64,000 nt of DNA from Pogonophryne albipinna (lineage: Eukaryota > Chordata > Actinopteri > Perciformes > Artedidraconidae), in assembly GCA_028583405.1 (NCBI GenBank), contig CM053258.1, positions 1,370,824 through 1,434,823 of the forward strand, in the 5' to 3' direction. A program made the position numbers and the translations under genes. The first letter of the stretch is position 1, and every line of letters begins with the position of its first letter. This document shows positions 35,230 to 47,063 of this stretch, piece after piece. The notes under the pieces were generated by a model that worked only from the letters and a program-made list of their open reading frames with translations, was not told where the DNA came from and made no database searches.

Positions 35230-35382
35230 GACACGGTGGTGGCTCTGCAGGCTTTGTCCACATTTGCAGCTGGAAGGTCTCACGACATTGACCTCGTCGT
35301 CACGGTGGAAACAGACGACTCGACCCCCGGCGTCTCCTTCAACGTCAACCAGGAAAACTACCTGCTGCACCAGAGCCAGGAG
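35230..35382 (+). CDS. cd109: cd109 left-arm exon d (TED end/CUB)
   Basis: 51 codons: [20 protein letters not shown] then [20 protein letters not shown]. [13 protein letters not shown] closes the TED in all A2M relatives. It differs from the right-arm exon by Glu/Lys and Tyr/Asn near its end. Acceptor CTCTCTCAG, donor GAG|GTACAC. Confidence 0.96.
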
Positions 35383-35429
35383 GTACACAAGAGTCAGCAT
35401 TTTAGCACTAACTGTCCCCTCTTCAATGT

Positions 35430-35999
35430 TTTACATTACATGACATTGCATTTAGCTGACGCTTTTATCCAAAGCGACTCACAATAAGTACAATCGACCA
35501 GGAAGACACAACCTTGAAGAAAACAGAATCATATAAGTACATCAGGTTTCATAGAGCCAAACATTTCAAGTGCTACTCAACTGCTTTAGATAAGCCAGTC
35601 CTGTGAGCAGACATCCACTGAGAGATGTCAGCTAGACAAGCAGAGATGCGTGCGACGACCTGGGTCTCTGAGCGGGGAAAGGACAGAATTAATTGGGTGT
35701 CGTCAGCGTAGCAGTGGTATGAAAAAACCATGCGGGCTAATGACTGATCCGAGCGAATTTGTGTACAAGGAGAAGAGGAGGGGACCAAGAACAGAGCCCT
35801 GAGGAACCCCTGTAGTTAATTGACAAGGGTCGGACTCGGACCCCTCTCCAAGTGACCCTGTAGGTGCGGTCTTTGAGGTATGAGGTGAGGAGGGAAAGTG
35901 CAGAGCCTGAAACTCCAAGTTCTTGGAGAGTGCGAAGGAGGATCTGATGGTTCAACCTTGTCGAATGCAGCAGACAGGTCTAAAAGGATGATGGTATAC
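35430..35999 (-). mobile_element. 5'-truncated L2-type LINE, left arm only
   Basis: The 3' tail (minus strand) is the well-known fish L2 end: GTCGCTTTGGATAAAAGCGT. Upstream are reverse-transcriptase blocks in three frames: [25 protein letters not shown] and CYADDTQL. The frame changes show it is degraded or inaccurately sequenced. The right arm lacks it and instead has about 105 bp of unrelated intron (62783-62897 region), so insertion here came with a target deletion, or the right arm changed. Confidence 0.85.
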
Positions 36000-36065
36000 C
36001 CCACTGGTGAATTTAAAAACGGTGGTTGCTCACAAGTGTCTAAATCAGACGACTAAACGACATCA

Positions 36066-36795
36066 CGCCCAACATTAGCCACCTTTAGCTTAGCGGTGGT
36101 GACGTGAAGTCATGACCGTGCTGTAGTTCCTTTATAGCCCAACATTAGCCTCCTTTAGCTTAGCGGTGGTGACGTGAAGTCATGACCGTGCTGTAGTTCC
36201 TTTATAGCCCAACATTAGTCACCTTTAGCTTAGCGGGGGTGACGTGAAGTCATGTGACCGTGCTGTAGTTCCTTTATAGCCCAACATTAGCTGCCTTTAG
36301 CTTAGCATGGATGAAGGGAAGTCATGTGACCGTGCTGTAGTTTCTTTATAGCCCAACATTAGCCTCCTTTAGCTTAGCGGTGGTGACGTGAAGTCATGAC
36401 CGTGCTGTAGTTCCTTTATAGCCCAACATTAGCCTCCTTTAGCTTAGCGGTGGTGACGTGAAGCCATGTGACCGTGCTGTAGTTCCTTTATAGCCCAACA
36501 TTAGCCACCTTTAGCTTAGCGGTGGTGACGTGAAGTCATGACCGTGCTGTAGTTCCTTTATAGCCCAACATTAGTCACCTTTAGCTTAGCGGGGGTGACG
36601 TGAAGTCATGTGACCGTGCTGTAGTTCCTTTATAGCCCAACATTAGCCTCCTTTAGCTTAGCGGTGGTGATGTGAAGTCATGTGACCGTGCTGTAGTTCC
36701 TTTATAGCCCAACATTAGCCTCCTTTAGCTTAGCGGTGGTGACGTGAAGTCATGTGACCGTGCTGTAGTTTCCTTTATAGCCCAACATTAGCTGT
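36066..36795 (-). repeat. 72-bp minisatellite, about 10 units (left arm)
   Basis: Same unit as at 8831-10306, reversed. Several units lack the GTG of CATGTGACC. The mirror of this array is 62041-62775. Confidence 0.96.
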
Positions 36796-36837
36796 ATTAT
36801 ATCCCTCAGCAATCTGTAATATTTTTTTTTAATTCAG

Positions 36838-36903
36838 ATTGAAACCATGGAGATTCTGAGCCTGCAGGTGTCTGCTGAAGGTCGAGGACTCGCCCTGATT
36901 CAG
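36838..36903 (+). CDS. cd109: cd109 left-arm exon e (CUB)
   Basis: 22 codons: [20 protein letters not shown] then IQ, like the AVNISANGFGFAICQ region. Acceptor AATTCAG, donor CAG|GTACCA; identical to the right-arm exon by eye. Confidence 0.93.
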
Positions 36904-37019
36904 GTACCAACACATAGAGGTTTAAACTATTGTTAAAAAAAAGAGATTCATACCACAAAACCAAAATGAACAGATAAATAAATCAATCAATCTATAATGC
37001 AAACAAGGGTTGTGTCACT

Positions 37020-37285
37020 CGTGCTTATCAGGAATCAACACACGAATGCGTAGAAAAAAATCTAATTCTAACAAAAAAAGTCAAATCCCGAAATGTTTTC
37101 AAAGTCTTAAAAAAAGTGAAATAAATCTAATTCTGATTAAAAAAAACTCAGATTCTAAAAAGTCAAATATTTGGAAAAAAATGTGTTGAAAAAAATTCAA
37201 ATTCTTAGAAGAAAATAAAATCCTTAGGAAAAGTTCAGTTATGAAAAATGTTGAAAAAAAGTCATTAAAAATCGCGAAAAAAGTT
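37020..37285. repeat. A-rich AAGTCAAATTCTTAG-type low-complexity repeat (left arm)
   Basis: Degenerate repeats of words such as AAAAAGTCAAAT and TTCTTAGAAAAAA in the intron between exons e and f. The counterpart in the right arm (61260-61770) is about twice as long. A second patch is at 38000-38360 with its mirror at 60190-60530. Confidence 0.75.
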
Positions 37286-37467
37286 TTTAATGTTTTAATA
37301 ATTTGTTCAGTATGTGTACCTGAACAAACTGCAGTCACATGACCTCCTCTCACGATTGTCTTATAGTCAGTGATCTGTTTGTGCAACTCATAGTGTATCC
37401 TCTTCTGCAGTGTGTACGTTTCTCAGTAATCACATTGTCCTCTGCTGTAATTCCACTTCTCCCTCAG

Positions 37468-37612
37468 CTGAACGTGTTCTACAACATCAGGAGTGACGGG
37501 ACGGTGAGGAGGAGGGGGGAGGAGAAAATGCTGAAGACCACGAGGCGTTTCATCTGAACGTGGAGCTGTTAGATCCCGAGATGAACTCTGCACAACTGTT
37601 GATCTGCAGCAG
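37468..37612 (+). pseudogene. cd109: cd109 left-arm exon f (MG8 start, frameshifted at furin site)
   Basis: Begins [17 protein letters not shown] as in the right arm, then a sixth G (five in the right arm) and a fourth A (three in the right arm) shift the frame by two, with a stop at about 37554. The right-arm exon is 143 bp, this one 145. The basic cluster hit by the break corresponds to the furin cleavage motif of CD109. Acceptor CCCTCAG, donor CAG|GTGAGA. Confidence 0.92.
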
Positions 37613-37774
37613 GTGAGACTTGTCGTGTCAAATGATTCATATCATCATTTAAAACATATAGTCTTATACTCTGATTGTCTTTTACTCTGTTAAATTGTAT
37701 TTGTAGTCTTGTATGTGTTGAACAGAGACACATGTTAGGGTTTAGATTTCAGGAAGGAAGTGATAAAGGTGGGG

Positions 37775-37940
37775 TTTTAATAAAGCGAGGTTTAATGGTT
37801 TAATGATGGGATGGAGGAGCAGCTGTTTTCCTCTCATGAATATACAGAGAGACTGTCAGCAGAGCTTCTTTCTCCTCTGAGGGTGAAGCTGCTCTGTTCC
37901 TGCATTTCAGATCCATTTCACTTTGTATTGACTTTCTTTA
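37775..37940 (+). repeat. Dispersed intronic repeat, copy 2
   Basis: Matches 20570-20740 and the inverse of 60600-60770 (TGATGGGATGGAGGA ... GAGAGACTGTCAGCAGAGCT). Family unknown. Confidence 0.8.
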
Positions 37941-38630
37941 TTACTTTATTAAATATCACAAAGACAAACTTTGTCCATAAATCATTTATCAGTTTCTCAT
38001 GCTTGTCAGGAATCAACACACCAATTCTTAGAAAATAATCAAATTCTAAGAATCAATTCTCAAAAAGTCAAATTCTGACAGAAAAGTCAAAATCCCTACA
38101 TTTTTTTAAATTCTTATAAAAAATAAATAAAAATTCTTAGAAAAAAATTATAATTCTTAAAAAAATCTAAATCTTAGAAAAAAGTTGACTTTTTGAAACA
38201 AAAATCAAAATCCCGAAAACAGTTTTTGTATGTTTGAATCATTTCTTCACTCTGTGTACCTGAACACTGTACTACTCTCAAAAAGTCAAATCCCGAAAAA
38301 AATTTCAAATCTTATGAAAAGTGAAATTAAATAAATAATAGAATCCTTGGAAAAAGAGTCAAATCCTTGATTGGTCATGTGTGTATTTAAGTTCTGGGTT
38401 TCTGGGTTCTTTTTGCGATTAGAGGTAATGAGAGTACTGTTTTGCATTCATCCAGTTGCCTTGAATAAAGGTTATTTTCAGTTCAAACCTTCGTCGGTCT
38501 GCACTTGGGAGCTGCTCAACCCTAACACATTGCAGACAGTGGGTTTTAAGGTGCACAATTGTGTCAGTGCTGATTCCTCACTAACCAGGTGGTTAATTAA
38601 TTGATTGATTGATTGATTGGATTTCTGCAG

Positions 38631-38789
38631 CCTGTCGGAGTCTCTGGGTGTTAACTCCACTGGGATGGTGCTCCTGGAGGTGGGCTTGCTGAGCGGCTTC
38701 GCCCTCAAGCAGAACGGCCTGCAGACCAATGGACTTAATAAAGAAAGTGGAGACGCAGCCGGGGAAAGTCCATCCTGTACCTGGACTCT
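38631..38789 (+). pseudogene. cd109: cd109 left-arm exon g (MG8, two extra bases)
   Basis: Starts [20 protein letters not shown] then [13 protein letters not shown], the GxxSGMALMEVNLLSGF block of MG8. Relative to the 157-bp right-arm exon it has an extra G (AATGGAC) and an extra C (GTCCAT). Acceptor TTTCTGCAG, donor TCT|GTGAGT. Confidence 0.92.
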
Positions 38790-38885
38790 GTGAGTGTTTT
38801 CTGTGACACACTGCAGCACACACACACACACCACACACTGCACTCGTGATGGCTGAGAGATTCAATACGTAAATTGTGTTTCCAG

Positions 38886-38988
38886 ATGACGGCAGAAGAG
38901 AAGTGTTTCACCATCCCTCTGGTCCTGGAGTAATAAAGTGGGAAAGGTCCAGGAAGCAAGCGTGCTCATCTACAGTTATACGAACCAA
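38886..38988 (+). pseudogene. cd109: cd109 left-arm exon h (MG8, stop from an extra A)
   Basis: Starts [15 protein letters not shown]. An extra A (GAGTAATAAAG against GAGTATAAAG) makes an immediate stop, and a T is missing further on (AGTTATACG against AGTTATTACG), so total length stays 103 bp. Acceptor TTTCCAG, donor CCAA|GTAAGA. Confidence 0.92.
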
Positions 38989-39002
38989 GTAAGAGCATTC
39001 AC

Positions 39003-39800
39003 TATACTGACACTAAATACTGATATACACCTGAACATCAGCAGGAGAGGACTCTTTAAAGTAGAGACACTACATACTGATATACACCTGAACATCAGCA
39101 GGAGAGGACTCTTTTAAAGTACAGACACTACATACTGATATACACCTGAACATCAGCAGGAGAGGACTCTTTAAAGTAGAGACACTACATACTGATATAC
39201 ACCTGAACATCAGCAGGAGAGGACTCTTTAAAGTACAGACACTACATACTGATATACACCTGAACTTCAGCAGGAGAGGACTCTTTAAAGCAGAGACACT
39301 ACATACTGATATACACCTGAACATCAGCAGGAGAGGACTCTTTAAAGTAGAGACACTAAATACTGATATACACCTGGACATCAGCAGGAGAGGACTCTTT
39401 AAAGTAGAGACACTACACACTGATATACACCTGAACATCAGCAGGAGAGGACTCTTTAAAGTAGAGACACTACATACTGATATACACCTGAACATCAGCA
39501 GGAGAGGACTCTTTAAAGTAGAGACACTACATACTGATATTACACCTGAACATCAGCAGGAGAGGACTCTTTAAAGTAGAGACACTACATACTGATATAC
39601 ACCTGAACATCAGCAGGAGAGGACTCTTTAAAGTAGAGACACTACAATACTGATATACACCTGAACATCAGCAGGAGAGGACTCTTTAAAGTAGAGACAC
39701 TACATACTGATATACACCTGAACATCAGCAGGAGAGGACTCTTTAAAGTAGAGACACTACATACTGATATATACCTGAACATCAGCAGGAGAGGGACTCT
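39003..39800 (-). repeat. 57-bp minisatellite, about 14 units (left arm, last intron)
   Basis: Same unit as at 24650-26010 and 55735-59545, here reversed. Several units have single-base insertions (for example CTTTTAAAG, ATATTACACC, CTACAATACTG) not seen in the other arrays. Confidence 0.97.
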
Positions 39801-39861
39801 TTAACAACATAACATGACTCAGGCTCATATCTAAACCTCTGACCTCTCCCCTCTCTCTCAG

Positions 39862-40064
39862 GACAAAGGACGTTGAGGACGTATCGGTCCGAGTGGAGAG
39901 GAAACATGTCGACCTGCTCTTTGTGTGGAGAGGACTGTGATCAGTGCAGACCTCAGGAAACTGATGACGGCATCATTCTTTCCAGCGGCGGCCATAACCT
40001 CCTGATGAGCCGCTCATATCCTGCTCTGCTCCTCCTCCTCTTCATCACCATCTTCAGCGTGTAG
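39862..40064 (+). CDS. cd109: cd109 left-arm exon i (last exon, GPI signal)
   Basis: Reads [20 protein letters not shown] then [10 protein letters not shown], matching the cysteine-rich stem after YYEP in CD109. It ends with a small-residue region and a hydrophobic tail ([16 protein letters not shown]) typical of a GPI-anchor signal. It differs from the right-arm exon by five substitutions within about 45 bp near the predicted omega-site region. Acceptor CTCTCTCAG. Confidence 0.95.
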
Positions 40065-40757
40065 AGAAAAGTCTAGTTTGTAGAGTTCAAAATGTAAACT
40101 GTGTAAACAAACAACTTGTTTTAAAAAGAAATGCATTGGTGACAGTCTTCTGATAACATACTGTAACACATATTAACGAGGTTTAACTTTGATAATGCAG
40201 TGAACATGAAATGATCCTATAGTTATATATTTGTGTATGTTAACAATTTAAATGAGTAGTGTAATGCCAAAGTCTCGTAGTGCTAACAACACTTAGCCTT
40301 TTAGCCTCCTTTAGCTCTTGTTATGGTTGTACGATACATTTTGGTTTAATCTCATTTCCAGCAGCATAAGCAAGCTGTTTTCATAACAGATGTACAAAAT
40401 AACTGTTCAGACGCAGAGACTTACAGGTGAACATAGCCGAGCATTTAGCAGCTCAATAGGTGGTGGAGACCAAAAACAGAGCTAATTACATTCATCAGGC
40501 GAACACTACACGACTTTATTAAGATGATCATGTTGTTTTTTTGTCTGATACAAGTGCAAGTAGACCTTTTGTAAGCCGACTTTGTGTTTGTTAGATTGCT
40601 TTTGAGTCTTGTGGGGTATTGTTCTGGGTTGTGATGACATAAAGCATCATGTTGCTGATCAAATATGTGTGTGGTGTCTTTGCTTCTTAAGCACAACATA
40701 TGTTTAAGCAACTACTCCAAAATGTTGTGGCAATTTAGCACTCACACAACATGAAAG

Positions 40758-40763
40758 AATAAA
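40758..40763 (+). terminator. cd109: Candidate polyadenylation signal, left-arm cd109
   Basis: AATAAA about 690 bp after the stop. The mirrored signal is at 54125-54130 on the minus strand. Not tested by transcript data. Confidence 0.35.
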
Positions 40764-42012
40764 ACAGAGAGGAATCAATCAAACACAGGTATAGTTGAGC
40801 AGTACTCATACAGCATAGCCACTGCAAATGAACACACACACATTTCCCCTATGCAGCCTACCCACAAATGTCACATGTTTATCTTTCTGAAAGCTATACT
40901 CGTATATGTTTAAACGTCCTCGTCTCATGACATCTTTAGGATTAGTTAACTAACAAAGGTTAACTGTTCTTATTACCCGCCTCTGAACTTCCTCCCACCT
41001 CGAAGTCAGCTCACTTCAAATGAATACATCCATTGATCATTTCTTTGCAGGAATGAAATCTCTCTTGATTACTGACACGTGTTTCATGTGTATTCCTCCT
41101 CTAAGCCTCTGAGATCTCTGGATGGGTCGTGACCGGTTCAGACCCAGCTGTGAGGACAGTAGCAGCTTTACACTTCAACACTCGTTATCAAAGATTGACT
41201 CTGTGCACATTAACCTCGGAGTCGCTTTAATCAGACTGTTACAAGACTTAAAGCCCTCCCATAAGTCTGCAGAGCAATGGAGCAGGAGAACTATAAACCC
41301 CTGAGACAGTCAAAGGAAGGAGGGCATACAAACAAACGACACCGCGGCACCACTTCAAAGGTCCCGCGCTGATGGACAGCTTGGACTTTAGAGGAGAACC
41401 CACGTGTGTGAGGGAGCAGGTGGGATGGATACCGTCTTTACGAGTGTTATGGCCTCAGATGTTCTGCTTCGTTAAATATGACCTGCTCTCGACACCCTGC
41501 AGGTCGCCTTTCTCTCAGAGAAAACGAGTCAGCGCGAGTCGCCATTTCTTATCAGTTTGGAGTCCTTAAAACTGTAATGAAGAACTAGTTTTGAGGGAGC
41601 CCATTTCCTGCCACTTGAACACATCACAAAGACTACAGCCAACATGCGAGGAGAAAAGTCTTCATAGCAACAGTTGTCTATACTCAAAAACAGAACGTAA
41701 GACTGTAGATATACAACATGTTGGTATGATTTAAAGATTAAAACAAGCCAGTGTTTCCCAGCCATTTTTACACCATCTCAATCCCACCAGAGGTCGCGTT
41801 AACCGAAAATGTTCCGTCTATGAAGGATTTTTTTTAACAATGACGGAAAAATCAGAAAGCAGTCGTCATTTTGACGGATTAGAACGAACTCAGAACAGCA
41901 CCAACAGCTTCCCCGCAGCGAGGCTCCGGTGTTATGCTGTGTTATGCATGCCGCCAAAAAGCAAATGATATCGTTTCCAAATCTAACTCTGCCGAACAGA
42001 TCATTGCGAACC

Positions 42013-42013
<1 letters not shown>

Positions 42014-42067
<54 letters not shown>
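42014..42067. repeat. Poly-C tract of 54 bases
   Basis: Uninterrupted C run inside the left-arm-only segment 41768-42140. Runs of this length are error-prone in sequencing. The proline frames over it are artefacts. Confidence 0.95.
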
Positions 42068-42718
42068 ATCGTCAGAGTTGTGTAAAGGCCGACGGGCAAT
42101 GCTGGGTTGCGCAACCTCTGCTCCCCACCAATTTCATGTTGATGTGAACTATCTAAGTATTAATCATCAGAGTAAGACGGAGACTGTATTGTGTTCAGTG
42201 GGTTTTCGTGCATGTAAATGATCTGCCAAGGCTAAAATCCCTGCGTTCCCTCCAGAGGAAGAAATAACAATCTGAACCTGAACATGAGAAAATTAGGGCC
42301 TCTTATGGAAATCCATGCAAACATTGAGACACAGATGTGAACGTGCGAAATGCAGGACCAAAAGTCTGAGGTTATCTAAAGTCAGAAGACGTCATCCTTT
42401 TGGGAAATGAACTTCTGAACAAACGTTCACATCAAACCATCCAATATTTATTGAGATATTTGAGCGTTGAGCGAAGTGTTGGAGGGAGCGACGCTGACCA
42501 ACATTACCGTCCATGGAGACATTTTGTAAAAACACAGACTTGTTCTGCGTAGCATGACAAGCTGCAAAAACACAAGTGTTAAAACTCTCACTTTCCTCTG
42601 ATAGGAATGTTTGGATCCCACAGTGAACCCTCTCTCAGATCCGAGTGCAAACACCAGGCAGGAAAAACACATTTCCTGCTAATGGCTAACGGCTAACAGC
42701 GGCTACATGTAAACACAG

Positions 42719-45700
42719 CAGAGGTGGGAAGTAGTGGAGTACAAATACTTCGTTACTGTACTTAAGTACATTTTTCTGGTATCAGTACTTTACTCTACTA
42801 CTTCCTTTTCTGACGACTTTTTACTTTGACTTCTTACATGTTGAACACAAATACCTGTACTTTCTACTTCTTACATGTTGAACACAAATACCTCTACTTT
42901 CTACTTCTTACATGTTGAACCCAAATACCTGTACTTTCTACTTCTTACATGTTGAACCCAAATACCTGTACTTTCTACTTCTTACATGTTGAAACACAAA
43001 TACCTGTACTTTCTACTTTCTTACATGTTGAACCCAAATACCTGTACTTTCTACTTCTTACATGTTGAACACAAATACCTGTACTTTCTACTTCTTACAT
43101 GTTGAACCCAAATACCTGTACTTTCTACTTCTTACATGTTGAACCCAAATACCTGTACTTTCTACTTCTTACATGTTGAACCCAAATACCTGTACTTTTC
43201 TACTTCTTACATGTTGAACACAAATACCTGTACTTTCTACTTCTTACATGTTGAACCCAAATACCTGTACTTTCTACTTCTTACATGTTGAACACAAATA
43301 CCTGTACTTTCTACTTCTTACATGTTGAACCCAAATACCTGTACTTTCTACTTCTTACATGTTAAACACAAATACCTGTACTTTCTACTTCTTACATGTT
43401 GAACCCAAATACCTGTACTTTCTACTTCTTACATGTTGAACACAAAATACCTGTACTTTCTACTTCTTACATGTTGAACACAAATACCTGTACTTTCTAC
43501 TTCTTACATGTTGAACACAAATACTGTACTTTCTACTTCTTCCATGTTGAACCCAAATACCTGTACTTTCTACTTCTTCCATGTTGAACACAAATACCTG
43601 TACTTTCTACTTCTTACATGTTGAACTCAAATACTGTACTTTCTACTTCTTACATGTGAACCCAAATACCTGTACTTTCTACTTCTCACATGTTGAACCC
43701 AATACCTGTACTTTCTACTTCTCACATGTTGAACCCAATACCTGTACTTTCTACTTCTTACATGTTGAACCAAATACCTGTACTTTCTACTTCTTACATG
43801 TTGAACACAAATACCTGTACTTTCTACTTCTTCACATGTTGAACACAAATACCTGTACTTTCTACTTCTACATGTTGAACCCAATACCTGTACTTTCTAC
43901 TTCTTACATGTTGAACCCAAATACTGTACTTTCTACTTCTTACATGTTGAACACAAATACCTGTACTTTCTACTTCTTACATGTTGAACCAAATACCTGT
44001 ACTTTCTACTTCTTACATGTTGAACACAAATACCTGTACTTTCTACTTCTTACATGTTGAACCCAAAATACCTGTACTTCTACTTCTTACATGTTGAACC
44101 CAAATACCTGTACTTTCTACTTCTCACATGTTGAACCCAAATACCTGTACTTTCTACTTCTCACATGTTGAACCCAAATACCTGTACTTTCTACTTCTTA
44201 CATGTTGAACCCAAATACCTGTACTTTCTACTTCTTACATGTTGAACACAAATACCTGTACTTTCTACTTCTTACATGTTGAACACAAATACCTGTACTT
44301 TCTACTTCTTACATGTTGACCCAAATACCTGTACTTTCTACTTCTTACATGTTGAACCCAAATACCTGTACTTTCTACTTCTTACATGTTGAACCCAAAT
44401 ACCTGTACTTTCTACTTCTTACATGTTGAACCCAAATACCTGTACTTTCTACTTCTTACATGTTGAACCCAAATACCTGTGCTTTCTACTTCTTACATGT
44501 TGAACACAAATACCTGTACTTTCTACTTCTTACATGTTGAACACAAATACCTGTACTTTCTACTTCTTACATGTTGAACCCAAATACCTGTACTTTCTAC
44601 TTCTTACATGTTGAACCCAAATACCTGTACTTTCTACTTCTTACATGTTGAACCCAAATACCTGTACTTTCTACTTCTTACATGTTGAACCCAAATACCT
44701 GTACTTTCTACTTCTTACATGTTGAACACAAATACCTGTACTTTCTACTTCTTACATGTTGAACCCAAATACCTGTGCTTTCTACTTCTTACATGTTGAA
44801 CACAAATACCTGTACTTTCTACTTCTTACATTTGAACCCAAATACCTGTACTTTCTACTTCTTACATGTTGAACCCAAATACCTGTACTTTCTACTTCTT
44901 ACATGTTGAACCCAAATACCTGTACTTTCTACTTCTCACATGTTTGAACCCAAATACCTGTACTTTCTACTTCTCACATGTTGAACCCAAATACCTGTAC
45001 TTTCTACTTCTTACATGTTGAACCCAAATACCTGTACTTTCTACTTCTTACATGTTGAACACAAATACCTGTACTTTCTACTTCTCACATGTTGAACACA
45101 AATACCTGTACTTTCTACTTCTTACATGTTGAACCCAAATACCTGTACTTTCTACTTCTTACATGTTGAACCCAAATACCTGTACTTTCTACTTCTTACA
45201 TGTTGAACCCAAATACCTGTACTTTCTACTTCTCACATGTTGAACCCAAATACCTGTACTTTCTACTTCTCACATGTTGAACCCAAATACCTGTACTTTC
45301 TACTTCTTACATGTTGAACCCAAATACCTGTACTTTCTACTTCTCACATGTTGAACCCAAATACCTGTACTTTCTACTTCTCACATGTTGAACCCAAATA
45401 CCTGTACTTTCTACTTCTTACATGTTGAACCCAAATACCTGTACTTTCTACTTCTTACATGTTGAACACAAATACCTGTACTTTCTACTTCTCACATGTT
45501 GAACACAAATACCTGTACTTTCTACTTCTTACATGTTGAACCCAAATACCTGTACTTTCTACTTCTTACATGTTGAACCCAAATACCTGTACTTTCTACT
45601 TCTCACATGTTGAACCCAAATACCTGTACTTTCTACTTCTTACATGTTGAACCCAAATACCTGTACTTTCTACTTCTTACATGTTGAACACAAATACCTG

Positions 45701-46316
45701 TACTTTCTACTTCTCACATGTTGAACTCAAATACCTGTACTTTCTACTTCTTACATGTTGAACCCAAATACCTGTACTTTCTACTTCTACATGTTGAACC
45801 CAAATACCTGTACTTTCTACTTCTTACATGTTGAACACAAATACCTGTACTTTCTACTTCTTACATGTTGAACCCAAATACCTGTACTTTCTACTTCTTA
45901 CATGTTGAAACCCAAATACCTGTACTTTCTACTTCTTACATGTTGAACCCAAATACCTGAACTTTCTACTTCTTACATGTTGAACCCAAATACCTGTACT
46001 TTCTACTTCTCTCATTTCCCAAACAGCTGGTTCCTTTAGTCTGAATGTGTGTTTGGTGGCGTGATCATTATTCTTTAGAGTCATTGCGTGCCTATTGATT
46101 TGAACACGATCCGTGTATCCATCATTTCCTGGTCTTCTCTAAAGAAGAGGGACCAATGGAAACGTTGTCATGTTGCCGTTGTTCAGCATGGAAACATTCA
46201 TTAGCTAACAATTACATTATTGTTCTATTAATATAAAGGGAGCTCAGGTACTCTTTAAAGCAGCTGCTAGTTATGGGTACTTTTTACTGAAGTACATTTC
46301 AAAGCCTCTTTACTTT
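42719..46316 (+). mobile_element. Fish MITE with 37-bp minisatellite (about 86 units), left arm
   Basis: Same composite as 15930-18795: CAGAGGTGGGAAGTAGTGGA, 37-bp array (about 42840-46010), then the CTCATTTCCCAAACAGCTGG tail, cut off at about 46316. Between 43440 and 44070 many units have 1-bp gains or losses (AAATACTG, CATGTGAAC, CCCAATACC, CTTCACATG). Confidence 0.93.
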
Positions 46317-47063
46317 ACAACTGAACATCAGCAGGAGAGGACTCTTTAAAGTAGAGACACTACATACTGATTGATAATGTCTGTGGGTCAGTCTGAAAGT
46401 AGGCGGACTCCCGAGGGCCCAAATGTATGAGAATGAGTTTAACTTTCACTTCTGAACGAAGAGGAAATGTTCACAAACACAGTGCTGTGTTTTGGCTGAT
46501 ATTAGATGTTGCTCCCCAGAAGATGAACCCTACTGAGTTTGGGAGTGGAGTTTTGTTTCCTTCAATACCACTGTGAGTTTTGGGGGAAATATCAGATTTT
46601 TAAAAACATATTGTCAGACTATGTGGTTCTAATTATTCATGTCCACCTCTATAATTATTAAAGAATACTTGGTTTAAGAAAAAAAAAAAAAACATAATTA
46701 AGAAATAGGCCTACGCTTTTTTCTGGTTTTTAATCTGTCCTGGAATATTATTATTAAATATATGCTATCTGTGGAGGAAGGTCAACACATGTCAATAACA
46801 TGTTTGATTTTGATTTGGGTAAAACTGATCCTTTAATATCTGGTCACATACGTTACTTTTACTTTATGTATTTGGTCGTTTTAAAAATAGTTAATATGAA
46901 TAATTGTTCACTAATTTCAAAGTCATCTGTCAATTTTACAAGAATACAATAAAAGAAAGGTTAAAGAAACTCGGCTTTTAATCTCCGTGTAGAAAGAGGG
47001 GTACAGTCATTTTTTTCAACAGCAGATGGCGATAACTAACCAATGATTTAAACCAGAGGTGGG
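46317..47063. other. Start of palindrome spacer, with a stray 57-bp unit
   Basis: At 46317-46372 the 37-bp MITE is joined directly to a single copy of the reversed 57-bp unit (CTGAACATCAGCAGGAGAGG ... CTACATACTGAT). The rest to 47063 is AT-rich with an A run at about 46679-46692; no gene is seen. Confidence 0.7.

Larger units (their letters stand above)
40065..42718. other. 3' flank of left-arm cd109
   Basis: Mirrors 52520-55470. An AATAAA at 40758-40763 could end the transcript. No other gene is seen; open frames of 60-95 codons here lack motifs and appear mirrored only as sequence. The segment 41768-42140 is absent from the right arm. Confidence 0.6.

Noticed and set aside
35573..36004. 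A functional reverse transcriptase
   Set aside because: Only about 430 bp of RT blocks spread over three frames; 5'-truncated L2 remnant.
41929..42221. Proline-rich open frames
   Set aside because: Caused by the 54-base poly-C tract. The segment is absent from the mirror arm.
43396..44060. Open frame rich in Cys-Thr-Phe-Tyr-Phe
   Set aside because: Reading of the 37-bp array where 1-bp slips happen to keep the frame open.
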